NCBI GenBank assembly: GCA_947169115.1
Contig: CAMVOK010000014.1
Span: 1 to 64,000 of the forward strand
Direction of reading: 5' to 3'
DNA from: an uncultured Prevotellaceae bacterium
GTDB taxonomy: Bacteria > Bacteroidota > Bacteroidia > Bacteroidales > Bacteroidaceae
DNA length: 64,000 nucleotides
The first letter of the stretch is position 1; each line of letters begins with the position of its first letter. Under the pieces are notes generated by a model. The model made no database searches and was not told the origin of the DNA. It saw only the letters and a program-made list of their open reading frames with translations. Position numbers and translations under genes: made by a program. This document shows, in pieces, positions 7,961-17,070 of this stretch.

Positions 7961-8905
7961 ATGATTGAGAAACACATTATATTGGAGGATGTTGACCCCA
8001 TTGTCTTTTATGGGGCGAACAACGCCAACCTGCAAATGGTGAAGGCTTTGTATCCAAAGTTGCGCATTGTGGCACGCGACAATGTCATACGTGTGATGGG
8101 TGACGAAGAACAAATGATGGAGTTTGAGGAGAACATAGGAAAAATGCAGCGCCATTGTCTGCTCTATAACAGTCTGAACGAAGAGGAGATACTACAGATT
8201 CTACGGGGCGAGAAGACAAACAAGGAGGGTGTACAGGGTGTTATCGTATATAGCACAACAGGCCGTCCCATCACTGCACGTACCAAAAACCAACAACGAC
8301 TGGTAGAAGCCTTCCAGAAGGACGACATGGTATTTGCCATAGGACCCGCCGGAAGTGGCAAAACCTACACCAGCATAGCTTTGGCTGTCAGGGCACTGAA
8401 GCAGAAAGAAGTACGTAAAATCATTCTCTCCCGTCCTGCCGTAGAGGCCGGTGAAAAACTGGGATTCCTGCCCGGTGACATGAAGGACAAGATAGACCCT
8501 TACCTGCAACCTCTCTATGATGCCCTGGAGGACATGTTACCCGTGGCCAAGTTGCAGGAGATGATGGAGCAGAAAATCATACAGATAGCCCCTCTGGCTT
8601 TCATGCGCGGACGAACACTGAACGATGCTGTTGTCATTCTGGACGAGGCACAGAACACTACCATACCTCAACTGAAAATGTTCCTCACCCGAATGGGTAT
8701 GAACTGTAAAATGATTATCACAGGCGACATGACCCAGATAGACCTCCCCCACTCCACACAGTCGGGACTAGTTAATGCCATGCAGGTTCTGAAGGGTGTG
8801 AAGGGGATATCATTCATAGAAACGGACAAGGGGGACATTGTGAGACACAAACTCGTAACGAGGATTGTGGAGGCGTATGAGAAGAGGGTGAAGGATGATA
8901 GGTGA
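7961..8905 (+). CDS. phoH: PhoH-like ATPase
   Basis: A 314-residue cytoplasmic P-loop protein of the PhoH family. The Walker A motif is GPAGSGKT (about 128-135) and the Walker B region VVILDEAQN (about 224-232); an N-terminal KH-like segment of about 100 residues precedes the ATPase. PhoH proteins are linked to RNA metabolism and phosphate stress in other bacteria, but the precise substrate is unknown. The last codons (EKRVKDDR) already run into the heptamer tract that continues to purC. Confidence 0.9.
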   Translation: MIEKHIILEDVDPIVFYGANNANLQMVKALYPKLRIVARDNVIRVMGDEEQMMEFEENIGKMQRHCLLYNSLNEEEILQILRGEKTNKEGVQGVIVYSTTGRPITARTKNQQRLVEAFQKDDMVFAIGPAGSGKTYTSIALAVRALKQKEVRKIILSRPAVEAGEKLGFLPGDMKDKIDPYLQPLYDALEDMLPVAKLQEMMEQKIIQIAPLAFMRGRTLNDAVVILDEAQNTTIPQLKMFLTRMGMNCKMIITGDMTQIDLPHSTQSGLVNAMQVLKGVKGISFIETDKGDIVRHKLVTRIVEAYEKRVKDDR

Positions 8906-9040
8906 AGGATGAAGGGTGAAAGGTGAAAGGATGAAGGGTGATAGGATGAAGGGTGATAGGTGAAGAGTGAAGGATGAAGGATGAAGGGTGAAAAATGATA
9001 AATGATAAATAATGAATAATAAATGATAAATGATAATTAT
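8885..9040. repeat. Long heptamer tract bridging phoH stop and purC start
   Basis: Units of the TGAAGGG / TGATAGG / TGATAAA type repeat with a 7-bp period (occasionally 8) for about 155 bases. The phoH stop codon and the purC start region both lie within the tract. Because 7 is not a multiple of 3, three successive TGA-containing units place a stop in every frame. Confidence 0.88.
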
Positions 9041-9989
9041 GAATGCGTTAACAAGAACTGATTTGAATCTGCCTGGACAGAAAAACGTGTACCACGGAAA
9101 GGTGCGCGATGTGTACAACATCAACGACGACTTGCTGGTGATGGTCACCACAGACCGCATATCGGCCTTCGATGTAATCCTGCCCAAGGGCATTCCCTAC
9201 AAAGGGCAGGTGCTGAACCAAATCGCGGCTTCGTTTCTCGACCAAACTGCCGACATCGTCCCCAACTGGAAACTGGCTACGCCCGACCCCATGGTGACTG
9301 TGGGTGTACGCGCTGAAGGTTTCCGCGTGGAAATGATTATCCGCGAGTATCTGACAGGCTCTGCCTGGCGAGAGTACAAAAACGGGTGTCGTGAACTGTG
9401 TGGCGTTCGTCTGCCCGACGGAATGCGCGAAAACGAGCGTTTCCCCGAACCCATTATAACTCCTACCACCAAGGCCGAAGAGGGTCACGACGAGAATATC
9501 TCGAAGGAAGAAATCATCCGTCAAGGTATTGTCTCCAAGGAGGATTACGAGCAAATGGAGAAATACACACGTCTGCTCTTCCAACGGGGTACAGAGATTG
9601 CTGCCAAGAAGGGGCTGATACTGGTAGATACCAAATACGAATTTGGCAAGCGTGACGGAAAGGTCATCCTCATTGACGAAATACATACGCCCGACTCTTC
9701 ACGCTACTTCTATGCCGAAGGCTACGAGGAACGCTTCGAGAAGGGCGAACCACAGCGCCAACTCTCCAAAGAGTTTGTACGTCAGTGGCTCATAGAGCAC
9801 AACTTCATGAACCAGCCAGGACAGGTGATGCCCGAAATTACTGACGAATACGCACAGAGTGTAAGTGAACGTTACATAGAATTGTACGAGCACATCATTG
9901 GTGAACGATTCGTACCAGCAGACACCGAGGGCAATTTGGAAAAGCGCATTGAGAAAAACATCACCGCATGGTTTACCAACAAGAGATAA
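9039..9989 (+). CDS. purC: SAICAR synthetase
   Basis: A 316-residue phosphoribosylaminoimidazole-succinocarboxamide synthase of the Bacteroidetes length class. Recognisable segments are [11 protein letters not shown] (ATP-binding start), [20 protein letters not shown], and the C-terminal [10 protein letters not shown] and [12 protein letters not shown]. It joins aspartate to CAIR in purine synthesis. ATG 9039 gives the usual start [13 protein letters not shown] 9030 is three codons upstream inside the repeat tract. Its end overlaps menG by 22 bases. Confidence 0.95.
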   Translation: MNALTRTDLNLPGQKNVYHGKVRDVYNINDDLLVMVTTDRISAFDVILPKGIPYKGQVLNQIAASFLDQTADIVPNWKLATPDPMVTVGVRAEGFRVEMIIREYLTGSAWREYKNGCRELCGVRLPDGMRENERFPEPIITPTTKAEEGHDENISKEEIIRQGIVSKEDYEQMEKYTRLLFQRGTEIAAKKGLILVDTKYEFGKRDGKVILIDEIHTPDSSRYFYAEGYEERFEKGEPQRQLSKEFVRQWLIEHNFMNQPGQVMPEITDEYAQSVSERYIELYEHIIGERFVPADTEGNLEKRIEKNITAWFTNKR

Positions 9990-10705
9990 TAAAGCCATAC
10001 AACAGGGAAGAGCGTAAGGGGGAGCAGGTGGAACGTATGTTCAACAACATTGCTCCGACTTACGACAAGATGAACCATACGCTATCCCTAGGCATCGACC
10101 GTCTGTGGCGCAATCGCGCCATAGACTCGTTGAAGCCGTATGCTCCCAAGCAGATTCTCGACATCGCCACTGGCACTGGGGATTTTGCCATCTTAGCAGC
10201 CAAACGCCTGAAGCCCGACCACGTAACGGGAGCAGACATCAGTGAAGAAATGATGGAAATTGCCAAAAGAAAAGTGAACCAGCAAGGTTTGGAACTTATC
10301 GTCTCATTCCAGCGTGAGGATTGTATGCGCCTATCGTTCGAAGAAGGTAGTTTCGATGCCGTTACGGTTGCCTATGGAGCACGCAACTTCGAGAGTCTCG
10401 ACAAGGGACTGCGTGAGATACATCGCGTACTGCGCCCCGGTGGCCACCTGCTCATGCTTGAACTAGCAGCCCCTAAATCAGCACCAATGAAACAACTTTT
10501 CTGGCTCTATTCACACCTTGTTATCCCAACACTGGGCATGTTGTTCAGTCGCGATGTAAAGGCATACAAATACCTTACGGAAAGTGTGCAGGTATTCCCT
10601 CAGGGGGAGGTGATGGAACAGGTTTTACACAACAACGGCTTCAGGCAGGTTTTGTGGAAAAGATATACCTTTGGCATTTGTACTATGTATTTGGGTGAGA
10701 AGTGA
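9968..10705 (+). CDS. menG: Demethylmenaquinone methyltransferase
   Basis: A 245-residue class I SAM methyltransferase of the UbiE/MenG family. It shows [13 protein letters not shown] near the N-terminus, the SAM-binding [10 protein letters not shown], the acidic ADISEEM and the conserved VAYGARNFE. It carries out the last methylation of menaquinone, the respiratory quinone of Bacteroidales. It overlaps purC and is likely co-transcribed with it. The stop codon lies inside a short heptamer tract. Confidence 0.94.
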   Translation: MVYQQEIIKPYNREERKGEQVERMFNNIAPTYDKMNHTLSLGIDRLWRNRAIDSLKPYAPKQILDIATGTGDFAILAAKRLKPDHVTGADISEEMMEIAKRKVNQQGLELIVSFQREDCMRLSFEEGSFDAVTVAYGARNFESLDKGLREIHRVLRPGGHLLMLELAAPKSAPMKQLFWLYSHLVIPTLGMLFSRDVKAYKYLTESVQVFPQGEVMEQVLHNNGFRQVLWKRYTFGICTMYLGEK

Positions 10706-10722
10706 GAGGTGAGAAGTGAGTA
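10695..10722. repeat. Short GTGAGAA heptamer tract over the menG stop
   Basis: GTGAGAA, GTGAGAG, GTGAGAA, GTGAGTA: four units of 7 bp beginning inside the last menG codons. Confidence 0.75.
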
Positions 10723-10730
10723 ATCGGACG

Positions 10731-10757
10731 GCGAAGCCTACGCTTGCGTAGCATCGC
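10731..10757. repeat. Inverted repeat in the menG-aroE gap
   Basis: CTACGC (10738-10743), a TT loop and GCGTAG (10746-10751) form a perfect inner stem; GCG/CGC extends it imperfectly. No T run follows, so it looks more like a small palindromic element than a terminator. Confidence 0.5.
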
Positions 10758-10808
10758 GGAGCAAGAAGTGATAGGACATTAGCGATTCAAATCAAGCAAT
10801 TGAAAAAG

Positions 10809-11555
10809 ATGGACAAATACGGACTTATAGGTTATCCACTTGGACATAGTTTCAGCAAACAATTCTTCACGGAGAAATTCGCCCGTGAGGGGATAGACGC
10901 CGTATATGAGAACTACGAAATTGCCGATGCAAAAGACCTATTGGAAGTCGTAAGAAAGGAGCCTAACCTACGAGGTCTGAACTGTACCATTCCCCACAAG
11001 CAGGCTATACTTCCATTGCTTGACGACCTGTCGGATGCAGCTCGTGAGATTGGAGCCGTCAATGTTATACAGATACGGAAGGGTGAGACCGAGAAACCAA
11101 TTCTAAAAGGCTTTAATTCCGATTATATAGGATTTACAGAAAGTATTAAACCATTACTTTTACAAAAACATCATAAAGCACTGGTTTTCGGAACAGGAGG
11201 CGCATCTCACGCAATCCGCTATGCTTTAATAAAACTGGGAATAGAATGGCAATGCGTGAGCCGGAGCAGGCACGACGATGTCCTATGTTACGAAGACCTT
11301 ACGCCCGATGTTATCCACGACCATAAAGTTATCGTCAACTGTTCACCGGTAGGTATGTTCCCACGCACCGATGATGCTCCTAAGTTCCCCTACGAAGCAC
11401 TCACCAGAGACCACCTGTTATACGACCTTATTTACAACCCACTACAGACACGTTTCCTACAATTGGGAGCAGAACATGGAGCAACGACAAAGAACGGATT
11501 GGAAATGCTACACCTGCAAGCCGAAGCCAGTTGGAAGATATGGAACGAACCATGA
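10809..11555 (+). CDS. aroE: Shikimate dehydrogenase
   Basis: A 248-residue NADP-dependent enzyme that reduces 3-dehydroshikimate in aromatic amino-acid synthesis. Visible are the substrate-binding YGLIGYPLGHSFS, the catalytic-Lys region LNCTIPHKQA, the dinucleotide loop FGTGGASHA and the C-terminal GLEMLHLQAE. The ATG at 10809 fits the family start MDKYGLIGYP; a TTG three codons upstream is also open. The downstream GH20 gene starts 28 bases after its stop. Confidence 0.94.
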   Translation: MDKYGLIGYPLGHSFSKQFFTEKFAREGIDAVYENYEIADAKDLLEVVRKEPNLRGLNCTIPHKQAILPLLDDLSDAAREIGAVNVIQIRKGETEKPILKGFNSDYIGFTESIKPLLLQKHHKALVFGTGGASHAIRYALIKLGIEWQCVSRSRHDDVLCYEDLTPDVIHDHKVIVNCSPVGMFPRTDDAPKFPYEALTRDHLLYDLIYNPLQTRFLQLGAEHGATTKNGLEMLHLQAEASWKIWNEP

Positions 11556-11583
11556 AAATAATTTACACTTAAATTTATATACC

Positions 11584-13563
11584 ATGAAAAAAGTCATTGT
11601 TATTTTACTGGCAGTCTTTATCGGACTGGCAGCAAGAGCAGAAAACAACAAACCGTTCACCATCCCCGAGCTCACCACATGGACGGGAGGAAACGGAGAG
11701 ACACGACCCAGCGGACGCGTTATCGTCCGTAGTAAGCAATTTCGCCCCGTGGCAGAACAGTTCATCAACGACTACGCCACCTTGTTCAAAAAAGAGATGA
11801 AGTTGGCTACAGGAAAAGCCAAAGCCGGCGACATTGTGCTTACCTGCAAGAAATTGGACAACACCCCAGATGAAGGCTACCGGCTGATTATCGGCAACTT
11901 CGTGGAGATTGAGGCTCCTGCCACGGACGGTGCATTCTGGGCCACAAGAACCCTGTTGCAACTGATGGAACAAGGAAATCTGCCACAGGGCGAGGCCATA
12001 GACATCCCCCAGTACAAGCTACGCGGTTTCATGATAGACGTAGGACGCAAGTTCATACCCATTAGTTACCTGCGCAACCTCGTCCGCATAATGGCCTATT
12101 ACAAGATGAATACCCTGCAGATTCATCTTAACGACAATGGATTCCCCAAATACTTTGGCGACGACTGGGCCAAGACATCGGCCGCCTTCCGTCTGGAATG
12201 CGAAACCTATCCAGGTTTGACTGCCACCGATGGCAGTTACACGAAACAGGAGTTCATAGAGTTGCAAAAACTGGCCGAACAGCTGCATGTCGAAATCATC
12301 CCCGAGATAGATTCTCCCGCCCATGTTTTGGCTTTCACTCACTACCGTCCCGAACTGGGTTCCGAGGAATACGGCATGGATCACTTCAATCTCTCAAACC
12401 CTGAAGTTTACACCTTCATGGACAACCTCTTCAAGGAATATTTATCTGGCAAGGAGCCTGTGTTCCGTGGCCCCAAGGTAAACATTGGCACCGACGAGTA
12501 TTCGAATCGCAAACAAGAAGTCGTAGAACAGTTCCGCGCTTACACCGACTATTATCTGGATCTCATCCAGAAATACGGCAAGCAGCCTATGCTGTGGGGC
12601 TCCCTTACACACGCCAACGGCACCACACCCATTCGCCATGAGAATGTGCTTATGGCCTGTTGGTCGAACACCTACGCACGCCCAAAGGACATGGCCGACC
12701 TAGGTTACCAACTGGTGAGCATTCCTGACGGACTGGTGTATATTGTACCTGCTGCAGGATATTACTACGATTATCTGAATTGCCAGAACCTTTATGAGCA
12801 CTGGACACCTGCCGTCATTGGCAACTACACCTTCCCCGAACAACACCCACAAGTAGAGGGTGGCATGTTCGCCGTATGGAACGACCATTATGGCAACGGC
12901 ATCTCCACGAAGGACATACACCACCGTCTTTTCCCAGCCATGCAGACAATGGCCGTAAAGTGCTGGACGGGACAGAAAACCACCCTACCCTACGCCGACT
13001 ACAACACCAAGCGCAGCACGCTCAGCGAGGCACCCGGCATCAACGAACTGGGACGACTGGCAAAGGGTGAATGCAAACTGGCGACAATAGAAAGCGGAAA
13101 ATCTCTGGAATTAGGCATCGACGACATGGGATACGACTATGCCGTGTCGTTTGACATAGAGTGCCAGCCCGAACAAAAGGGAACCATCCTGACGCAGAGC
13201 GATTACGCAACATTCTATCTCTGCGACCCGCAACAGGGCAATCTGGCATTCCAGCGAGACGGCTACCTCAACTGCTTTAACTATCGCCTACCCCAGTCTG
13301 GCAAGGTAAGCATCCGCATCGAAGGCACGAACAAGGAAACCCGCCTCTTTGTCAACGACCGTCGCGTGCAGGTGCTCAGCACCCACGAGGTCTATGCCAT
13401 CCCCTCTGGCAACCTCCTCAACAAGATGCCTGGCGCCCCGTTCCAAACGGTAGTTTATGAAACCGGAATGAGAATGTATTACGTACCCACACTCTTCTTC
13501 CCCCTCAAGCAAGCAGGAGACTTCAAGAGCCAAGTAAGCAACCTCCGTATATCGAATCTATAA
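11584..13563 (+). CDS. GH20 beta-N-acetylhexosaminidase, secreted
   Basis: A 659-residue protein with a signal peptide (KKVIVILLAVFIGLAARA). An N-terminal GH20b-type domain (about 25-150) precedes the TIM barrel, which begins at RGFMIDVGRKFIP. The catalytic Asp-Glu pair is in NIGTDEYS (D304, E305). The last 180 residues look like a concanavalin-like beta-sandwich. It should release terminal GlcNAc or GalNAc from glycans in the periplasm or at the surface. An open frame extends upstream into aroE, but the ATG at 11584 with its signal peptide is clearly the start. Confidence 0.9.
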   Translation: MKKVIVILLAVFIGLAARAENNKPFTIPELTTWTGGNGETRPSGRVIVRSKQFRPVAEQFINDYATLFKKEMKLATGKAKAGDIVLTCKKLDNTPDEGYRLIIGNFVEIEAPATDGAFWATRTLLQLMEQGNLPQGEAIDIPQYKLRGFMIDVGRKFIPISYLRNLVRIMAYYKMNTLQIHLNDNGFPKYFGDDWAKTSAAFRLECETYPGLTATDGSYTKQEFIELQKLAEQLHVEIIPEIDSPAHVLAFTHYRPELGSEEYGMDHFNLSNPEVYTFMDNLFKEYLSGKEPVFRGPKVNIGTDEYSNRKQEVVEQFRAYTDYYLDLIQKYGKQPMLWGSLTHANGTTPIRHENVLMACWSNTYARPKDMADLGYQLVSIPDGLVYIVPAAGYYYDYLNCQNLYEHWTPAVIGNYTFPEQHPQVEGGMFAVWNDHYGNGISTKDIHHRLFPAMQTMAVKCWTGQKTTLPYADYNTKRSTLSEAPGINELGRLAKGECKLATIESGKSLELGIDDMGYDYAVSFDIECQPEQKGTILTQSDYATFYLCDPQQGNLAFQRDGYLNCFNYRLPQSGKVSIRIEGTNKETRLFVNDRRVQVLSTHEVYAIPSGNLLNKMPGAPFQTVVYETGMRMYYVPTLFFPLKQAGDFKSQVSNLRISNL

Positions 13564-13602
13564 GATTCGTCCCCGATATTAGGATATTTGGAAAAGATTC
13601 GT

Positions 13603-13610
13603 TATCTTTG
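13603..13610 (+). promoter_or_regulatory. -7 box of the purM gene
   Basis: TATCTTTG, full consensus, 28 bases before ATG 13639. Confidence 0.6.
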
Positions 13611-13638
13611 TACTCGAAATACCAAAACGAGTATAAAG

Positions 13639-14814
13639 ATGACGAATCAACGTTATATGATGCGTGGTGTATCTGCGGCCAAAGAGGACGTACACAACGC
13701 AATCAAGAACATCGACAAGGGTCTATACCCACAGGCCTTTTGTAAAATCATCCCCGACATACTGGGCGGAGATTCCGAATATTGCAACATCATGCACGCT
13801 GACGGAGCCGGCACCAAATCGAGTCTGGCGTACATGTACTGGCGCGAGACGGGTGACCTCTCCGTGTGGAAAGGCATTGCCCAGGATGCACTGGTGATGA
13901 ACACCGACGATTTGCTTTGTGTAGGAGCCGTGGACAACATCCTCGTCAGTTCCACCATCGGACGTAACAAGATGTTGATTCCAGGCGAGGTGATTCGTGC
14001 CATCATCGAGGGCACCGAGGAGCTCATGCAACAGATGCGTGACTGGGGCATCGGCATACATGGAACTGGAGGCGAAACCGCCGACGTGGGCGACCTTGTA
14101 CGTACCATTATTGTGGACAGCACGGTTACCTGCCGCATGAAACGTAGCGATGTCATCGACAACAAGAACATTCGTCCCGGTGACGTCATCGTGGGACTGG
14201 CCAGCTATGGACAGGCCTGCTACGAAAAGGAATACAACGGCGGCATGGGTTCGAATGGGCTCACCTCTGCCCGTCACGATGTTTTTGCCAAATATCTGGC
14301 CGAAAAATACCCTGAGAGCTACGACCACGCCGTACCCGAAGAACTGGTGTATAGTGGCAGCTACCGCTTAAATGAAGAATTAAGAATGGAGAATGAAGGA
14401 TTACCCAATGTCGGAAAACTCGTTCTTAGTCCCACAAGAACCTACGCCCCTGTCATTCGTCGCATTCTTGATGAAATGCGTCCCCGCATCCATGGGATGG
14501 TACACTGCACGGGCGGAGCACAGACCAAGGTACTGCATTTCGTGGGCGACAACTGCCGCATTGTCAAGGACAACATGTTCCCCGTACCTCCCCTCTTCAA
14601 AACCATCATAAAGGAAAGCGGCACCGACTATGCCGAAGCCTATAAGGTATTCAACATGGGACACCGCATGGAGATTTATGTTACACCCGAAGATGCGGAA
14701 AAGATAATTGAAATTAGCCGTTCGTTTAACATTGATGCACAAATCATCGGACACATTGAAGAGGGTTCGAAGAGCCTCACTATCCAAAGCGAGTACGGAA
14801 CTTTTGAATATTGA
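13639..14814 (+). CDS. purM: Phosphoribosylformylglycinamidine cyclo-ligase (AIR synthase)
   Basis: A 391-residue AIR synthase of the long Bacteroidetes type. It has the N-terminal glycine-free start MTNQRYMMRGVSAAKEDV, the conserved HADGAGTKSS, GIHGTGGETADVGD and the C-terminal GMVHCTGGAQTKVL. It closes the imidazole ring in purine synthesis. An earlier frame start at 13588 would run through the promoter. Codons 245-254 (NEELRMENEG) are encoded by a 7-bp tandem tract (14371-14398), so a repeat has become part of the protein. It is followed by prfA after only three bases. Confidence 0.9.
   Translation: MTNQRYMMRGVSAAKEDVHNAIKNIDKGLYPQAFCKIIPDILGGDSEYCNIMHADGAGTKSSLAYMYWRETGDLSVWKGIAQDALVMNTDDLLCVGAVDNILVSSTIGRNKMLIPGEVIRAIIEGTEELMQQMRDWGIGIHGTGGETADVGDLVRTIIVDSTVTCRMKRSDVIDNKNIRPGDVIVGLASYGQACYEKEYNGGMGSNGLTSARHDVFAKYLAEKYPESYDHAVPEELVYSGSYRLNEELRMENEGLPNVGKLVLSPTRTYAPVIRRILDEMRPRIHGMVHCTGGAQTKVLHFVGDNCRIVKDNMFPVPPLFKTIIKESGTDYAEAYKVFNMGHRMEIYVTPEDAEKIIEISRSFNIDAQIIGHIEEGSKSLTIQSEYGTFEY
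14371..14398. repeat. In-frame heptamer tract inside purM
   Basis: AATGAAG, AATTAAG, AATGGAG, AATGAAG: four 7-bp units of the same kind as the intergenic tracts, lying inside an otherwise intact reading frame. Confidence 0.75.
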
Positions 14815-14817
14815 TTC

Positions 14818-15927
14818 ATGACAGAAAACACAATACTGAACAAACTGGAGGGACTGGTGGCACGATACGAGGAGGTATCGACACTCATCACGGACCCGAA
14901 TGTCATTAGTGACCAAAAACGTTACGTGAAACTTACCAAGGAATACAAAGACCTTGGAAAAATCATCGAAGCACGAAAGGAGTACATGGGACACCTGCAA
15001 AACGTGCAGGATGCCAAAGACATGCTGGCTCTGGAGGACGACCCTGAAACGAAGGAGATGCTACGCGAGGAAATGGCGGCAAGCGAGAAGCGCATCCCAG
15101 AACTGGAGGAGGAAATAAAATTGCTCCTGATTCCTGCCGACCCCGAGGACGACAAGAACGTAATCATGGAAATCCGTGGCGGCACAGGAGGCGACGAGGC
15201 AGCCCTGTTCGCTGGTGACCTGTTCCGCATGTATACGAAGTATTGTGAGACAAAGGGCTGGAAGACCAGTGTATCGAGTTTCACCGAGGGTGCCGCTGGA
15301 GGGTACAAGGAAATCGTATTCTCCGTAACGGGCGAAGGTTGCTATGGAACACTGAAATATGAATCGGGCGTTCACCGCGTACAACGTGTGCCTGTAACAG
15401 AGACTCAAGGAAGAGTACATACCAGTGCTGCCACAGTTGCCGTACTTCCCGAGGCCGAGGAGTTCGACGTGGAGATAAACGAAGGAGCCATCAAATGGGA
15501 CACTTTCCGTTCCTCGGGTGCCGGCGGTCAGAACGTAAATAAAGTGGAATCGGGTGTCCGTGCCCGTTACATGTGGACGAACCCCAATACGGGAGAGACG
15601 GAGGAGATACTGGTGGAATGTACCGAGACGCGCGACCAGCCGAAGAACAAGGAACGTGCATTGGCCCGTCTGCGTACGTTCATCTACGACAAAGAGCACC
15701 AGAAGTACATCGACGACATTGCCAGCCGACGCAAGACCATGGTATCGACGGGCGACCGCTCGGCCAAGATTCGCACTTACAACTATCCACAGGGGCGCAT
15801 CACCGACCACCGCATTGGCTACACCATTTACAACCTTGCCGCCTTCATGGACGGCGACATTCAGGATTGCGTCGACCACCTCATCGTGGCTGAAAATGCA
15901 GAACGGATGAAGGAGGCAGAACTCTAA
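14818..15927 (+). CDS. prfA: Peptide chain release factor 1
   Basis: A 369-residue class I release factor. The ribosomal peptidyl-transferase motif GGQ is at 236-238 in SSGAGGQNVNKVESGVR; domain 1 is helical and followed by EIRGGTGGDEAALFAGDLF. RF1 ends translation at UAA and UAG. It begins three bases after purM and ends three bases before palindromic element A. Confidence 0.95.
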   Translation: MTENTILNKLEGLVARYEEVSTLITDPNVISDQKRYVKLTKEYKDLGKIIEARKEYMGHLQNVQDAKDMLALEDDPETKEMLREEMAASEKRIPELEEEIKLLLIPADPEDDKNVIMEIRGGTGGDEAALFAGDLFRMYTKYCETKGWKTSVSSFTEGAAGGYKEIVFSVTGEGCYGTLKYESGVHRVQRVPVTETQGRVHTSAATVAVLPEAEEFDVEINEGAIKWDTFRSSGAGGQNVNKVESGVRARYMWTNPNTGETEEILVECTETRDQPKNKERALARLRTFIYDKEHQKYIDDIASRRKTMVSTGDRSAKIRTYNYPQGRITDHRIGYTIYNLAAFMDGDIQDCVDHLIVAENAERMKEAEL

Positions 15928-15930
15928 AAC

Positions 15931-16072
15931 GGCCCCTACCCCAACCCTCCCCGAGGGGAGGGAGTAGTTACGAATAAGGAAATAAGATATAATTAATAAT
16001 AACCAATAAAGCCAAGCCCCAAACCACGAATGTATATACGCCCTCCCCCGGGGAGGGAATGGGAAGGGGGTC
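15931..16072. mobile_element. MITE-like palindromic element, copy A
   Basis: A 142-bp unit with imperfect inverted ends. The left arm is GGCCCC-TACCCCAACCCTCC-CCGAGGGGAGGG; the right arm, read in reverse complement, is GACCCCC-TTCCCATTCCC-TCCCCGGGGGAGGG. The middle is A/T-rich and includes ACCACGAA and GTATATACG. Copy B at 18114 has the same architecture and internal words. It fills almost the whole prfA-pyrF gap. Confidence 0.8.
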
Positions 16073-16078
16073 GAGATT

Positions 16079-17029
16079 ATGACACGACAAGAATTGATTG
16101 AAAACATACAGAGGAAGAAGAGTTTTCTGTGTGTGGGACTAGATACGGATATCAAGAAGATTCCGCAGTGTTTAATGAAAGAAGACGACCCATTGTTTGC
16201 CTTCAACAAAGCTATCATCGATGCCACAGCACCCTACTGCATCGCCTACAAACCCAATCTGGCATTCTACGAGGCGCACGGTGTGAAGGGGCTCATAGCT
16301 TTTGAAAAAACGGTGCGATACATTCGCGAGCAATACCCCGACCAGTTTATCATAGCAGACGCCAAGCGCGGTGACATCGGCAACACCAGTAAAATGTATG
16401 CCCGCACGTTCTTTGGCGAATACGATGTTGACGCACTGACCGTTGCCCCCTACATGGGCGAAGATAGCGTTACGCCCTTCCTGGAGCCCCCTTCCGTTCC
16501 CTCCGTCGCTACGCTCCCCAACGCTAACGCCTGTCCTTGCGTTGCCCCCGAGGGGGAGAGGACCGCTCGGAATCATTGGGTGATATTGTTGGCGCTGACC
16601 AGCAACAAAGGAAGTCACGATTTCCAAACACAGCCCCTCTCCAACACCCCCGAGGGGGAGAGCGTTCAAGAAGAACGGCTGTTTGAGAGAGTTCTGCGCA
16701 AGAGCAAGGAGTGGGAAAAGAACGCCCTCCCCCTCGGGGGAGCCGAAGGGGGGCTTCTGATGTATGTTGTTGGTGCTACCCAAGGACAGGCTTTTGAGGA
16801 CATCCGAAAGATTGTGCCAAACCATTTCCTGCTCGTGCCTGGCATCGGTGCCCAGGGCGGGAGCCTCGAAGAGGTTTGCAAATATGGCATGACCAAGGAC
16901 TGCGGCCTCATCGTAAACAGCAGCCGTGCCATTATCTATGCCTCCAACGGTGAGGACTTCGCCGATAGAGCCAGAGAAGAAGCCAGAAAGGTGCAGGAAC
17001 AAATGGCCATGATAATGCATAATTCATAA
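16079..17029 (+). CDS. pyrF: Orotidine 5'-phosphate decarboxylase with in-frame repeat insertions
   Basis: A 316-residue OMP decarboxylase of the PyrF type 2 family, the last step of UMP synthesis. The catalytic segment [15 protein letters not shown] is intact, as are the C-terminal [11 protein letters not shown] and NSSRAII. Family members are usually about 270-280 residues (from memory). The surplus is explained by three stretches coded by G/C-rich palindromic arms: about residues 140-164 (nucleotides 16496-16570), 185-195 (16633-16664) and 216-226 (16724-16754). All keep the frame and fall between conserved blocks. The enzyme probably still works, because no alternative pyrF is seen here and no catalytic residue is lost. 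Confidence 0.93.
   Translation: MTRQELIENIQRKKSFLCVGLDTDIKKIPQCLMKEDDPLFAFNKAIIDATAPYCIAYKPNLAFYEAHGVKGLIAFEKTVRYIREQYPDQFIIADAKRGDIGNTSKMYARTFFGEYDVDALTVAPYMGEDSVTPFLEPPSVPSVATLPNANACPCVAPEGERTARNHWVILLALTSNKGSHDFQTQPLSNTPEGESVQEERLFERVLRKSKEWEKNALPLGGAEGGLLMYVVGATQGQAFEDIRKIVPNHFLLVPGIGAQGGSLEEVCKYGMTKDCGLIVNSSRAIIYASNGEDFADRAREEARKVQEQMAMIMHNS
16496..16570. repeat. Palindromic-element insertion 1 inside pyrF
   Basis: Starts with CCCCCTTCCGTTCCCTCC and ends with TGCCCCCGAGGGGGAGAGGA. It encodes [12 protein letters not shown] and a following Cys/Pro-rich run between the family segments PFLE and HWVILLAL. Confidence 0.7.
16633..16664. repeat. Palindromic-element insertion 2 inside pyrF
   Basis: GCCCCTCTCCAACACCCCCG followed by AGGGGGAGAG, same orientation as the left arm of copy A. 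It encodes [10 protein letters not shown], downstream of the SNKGSHDF block. Confidence 0.75.
16724..16754. repeat. Palindromic-element insertion 3 inside pyrF
   Basis: GCCCTCCCCCTCGGGGGAGC then CGAAGGGGGGC, in the opposite orientation to insertion 2. It encodes [10 protein letters not shown] immediately before the conserved LMYVVGAT. Confidence 0.75.
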
Positions 17030-17056
17030 TGCACAATGCATAATTGTTAAAATAAC
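17024..17056. repeat. ATAATGC heptamer tract in the pyrF-lpxD gap
   Basis: ATAATGC, ATAATTC, ATAATGC, ACAATGC, ATAATTG: period 7, starting over the pyrF stop codon. Confidence 0.7.
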
Positions 17057-17070
17057 AAATCGTAAATATA

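Noticed and set aside
11371..11583. Upstream extension of the GH20 frame into aroE
   Set aside because: The ATG at 11584 is followed by a proper signal peptide; the extension overlaps aroE coding sequence in another frame.
16079..17029. pyrF as a pseudogene because of the insertions
   Set aside because: The frame is continuous, all catalytic blocks are intact and inserts lie between conserved blocks.
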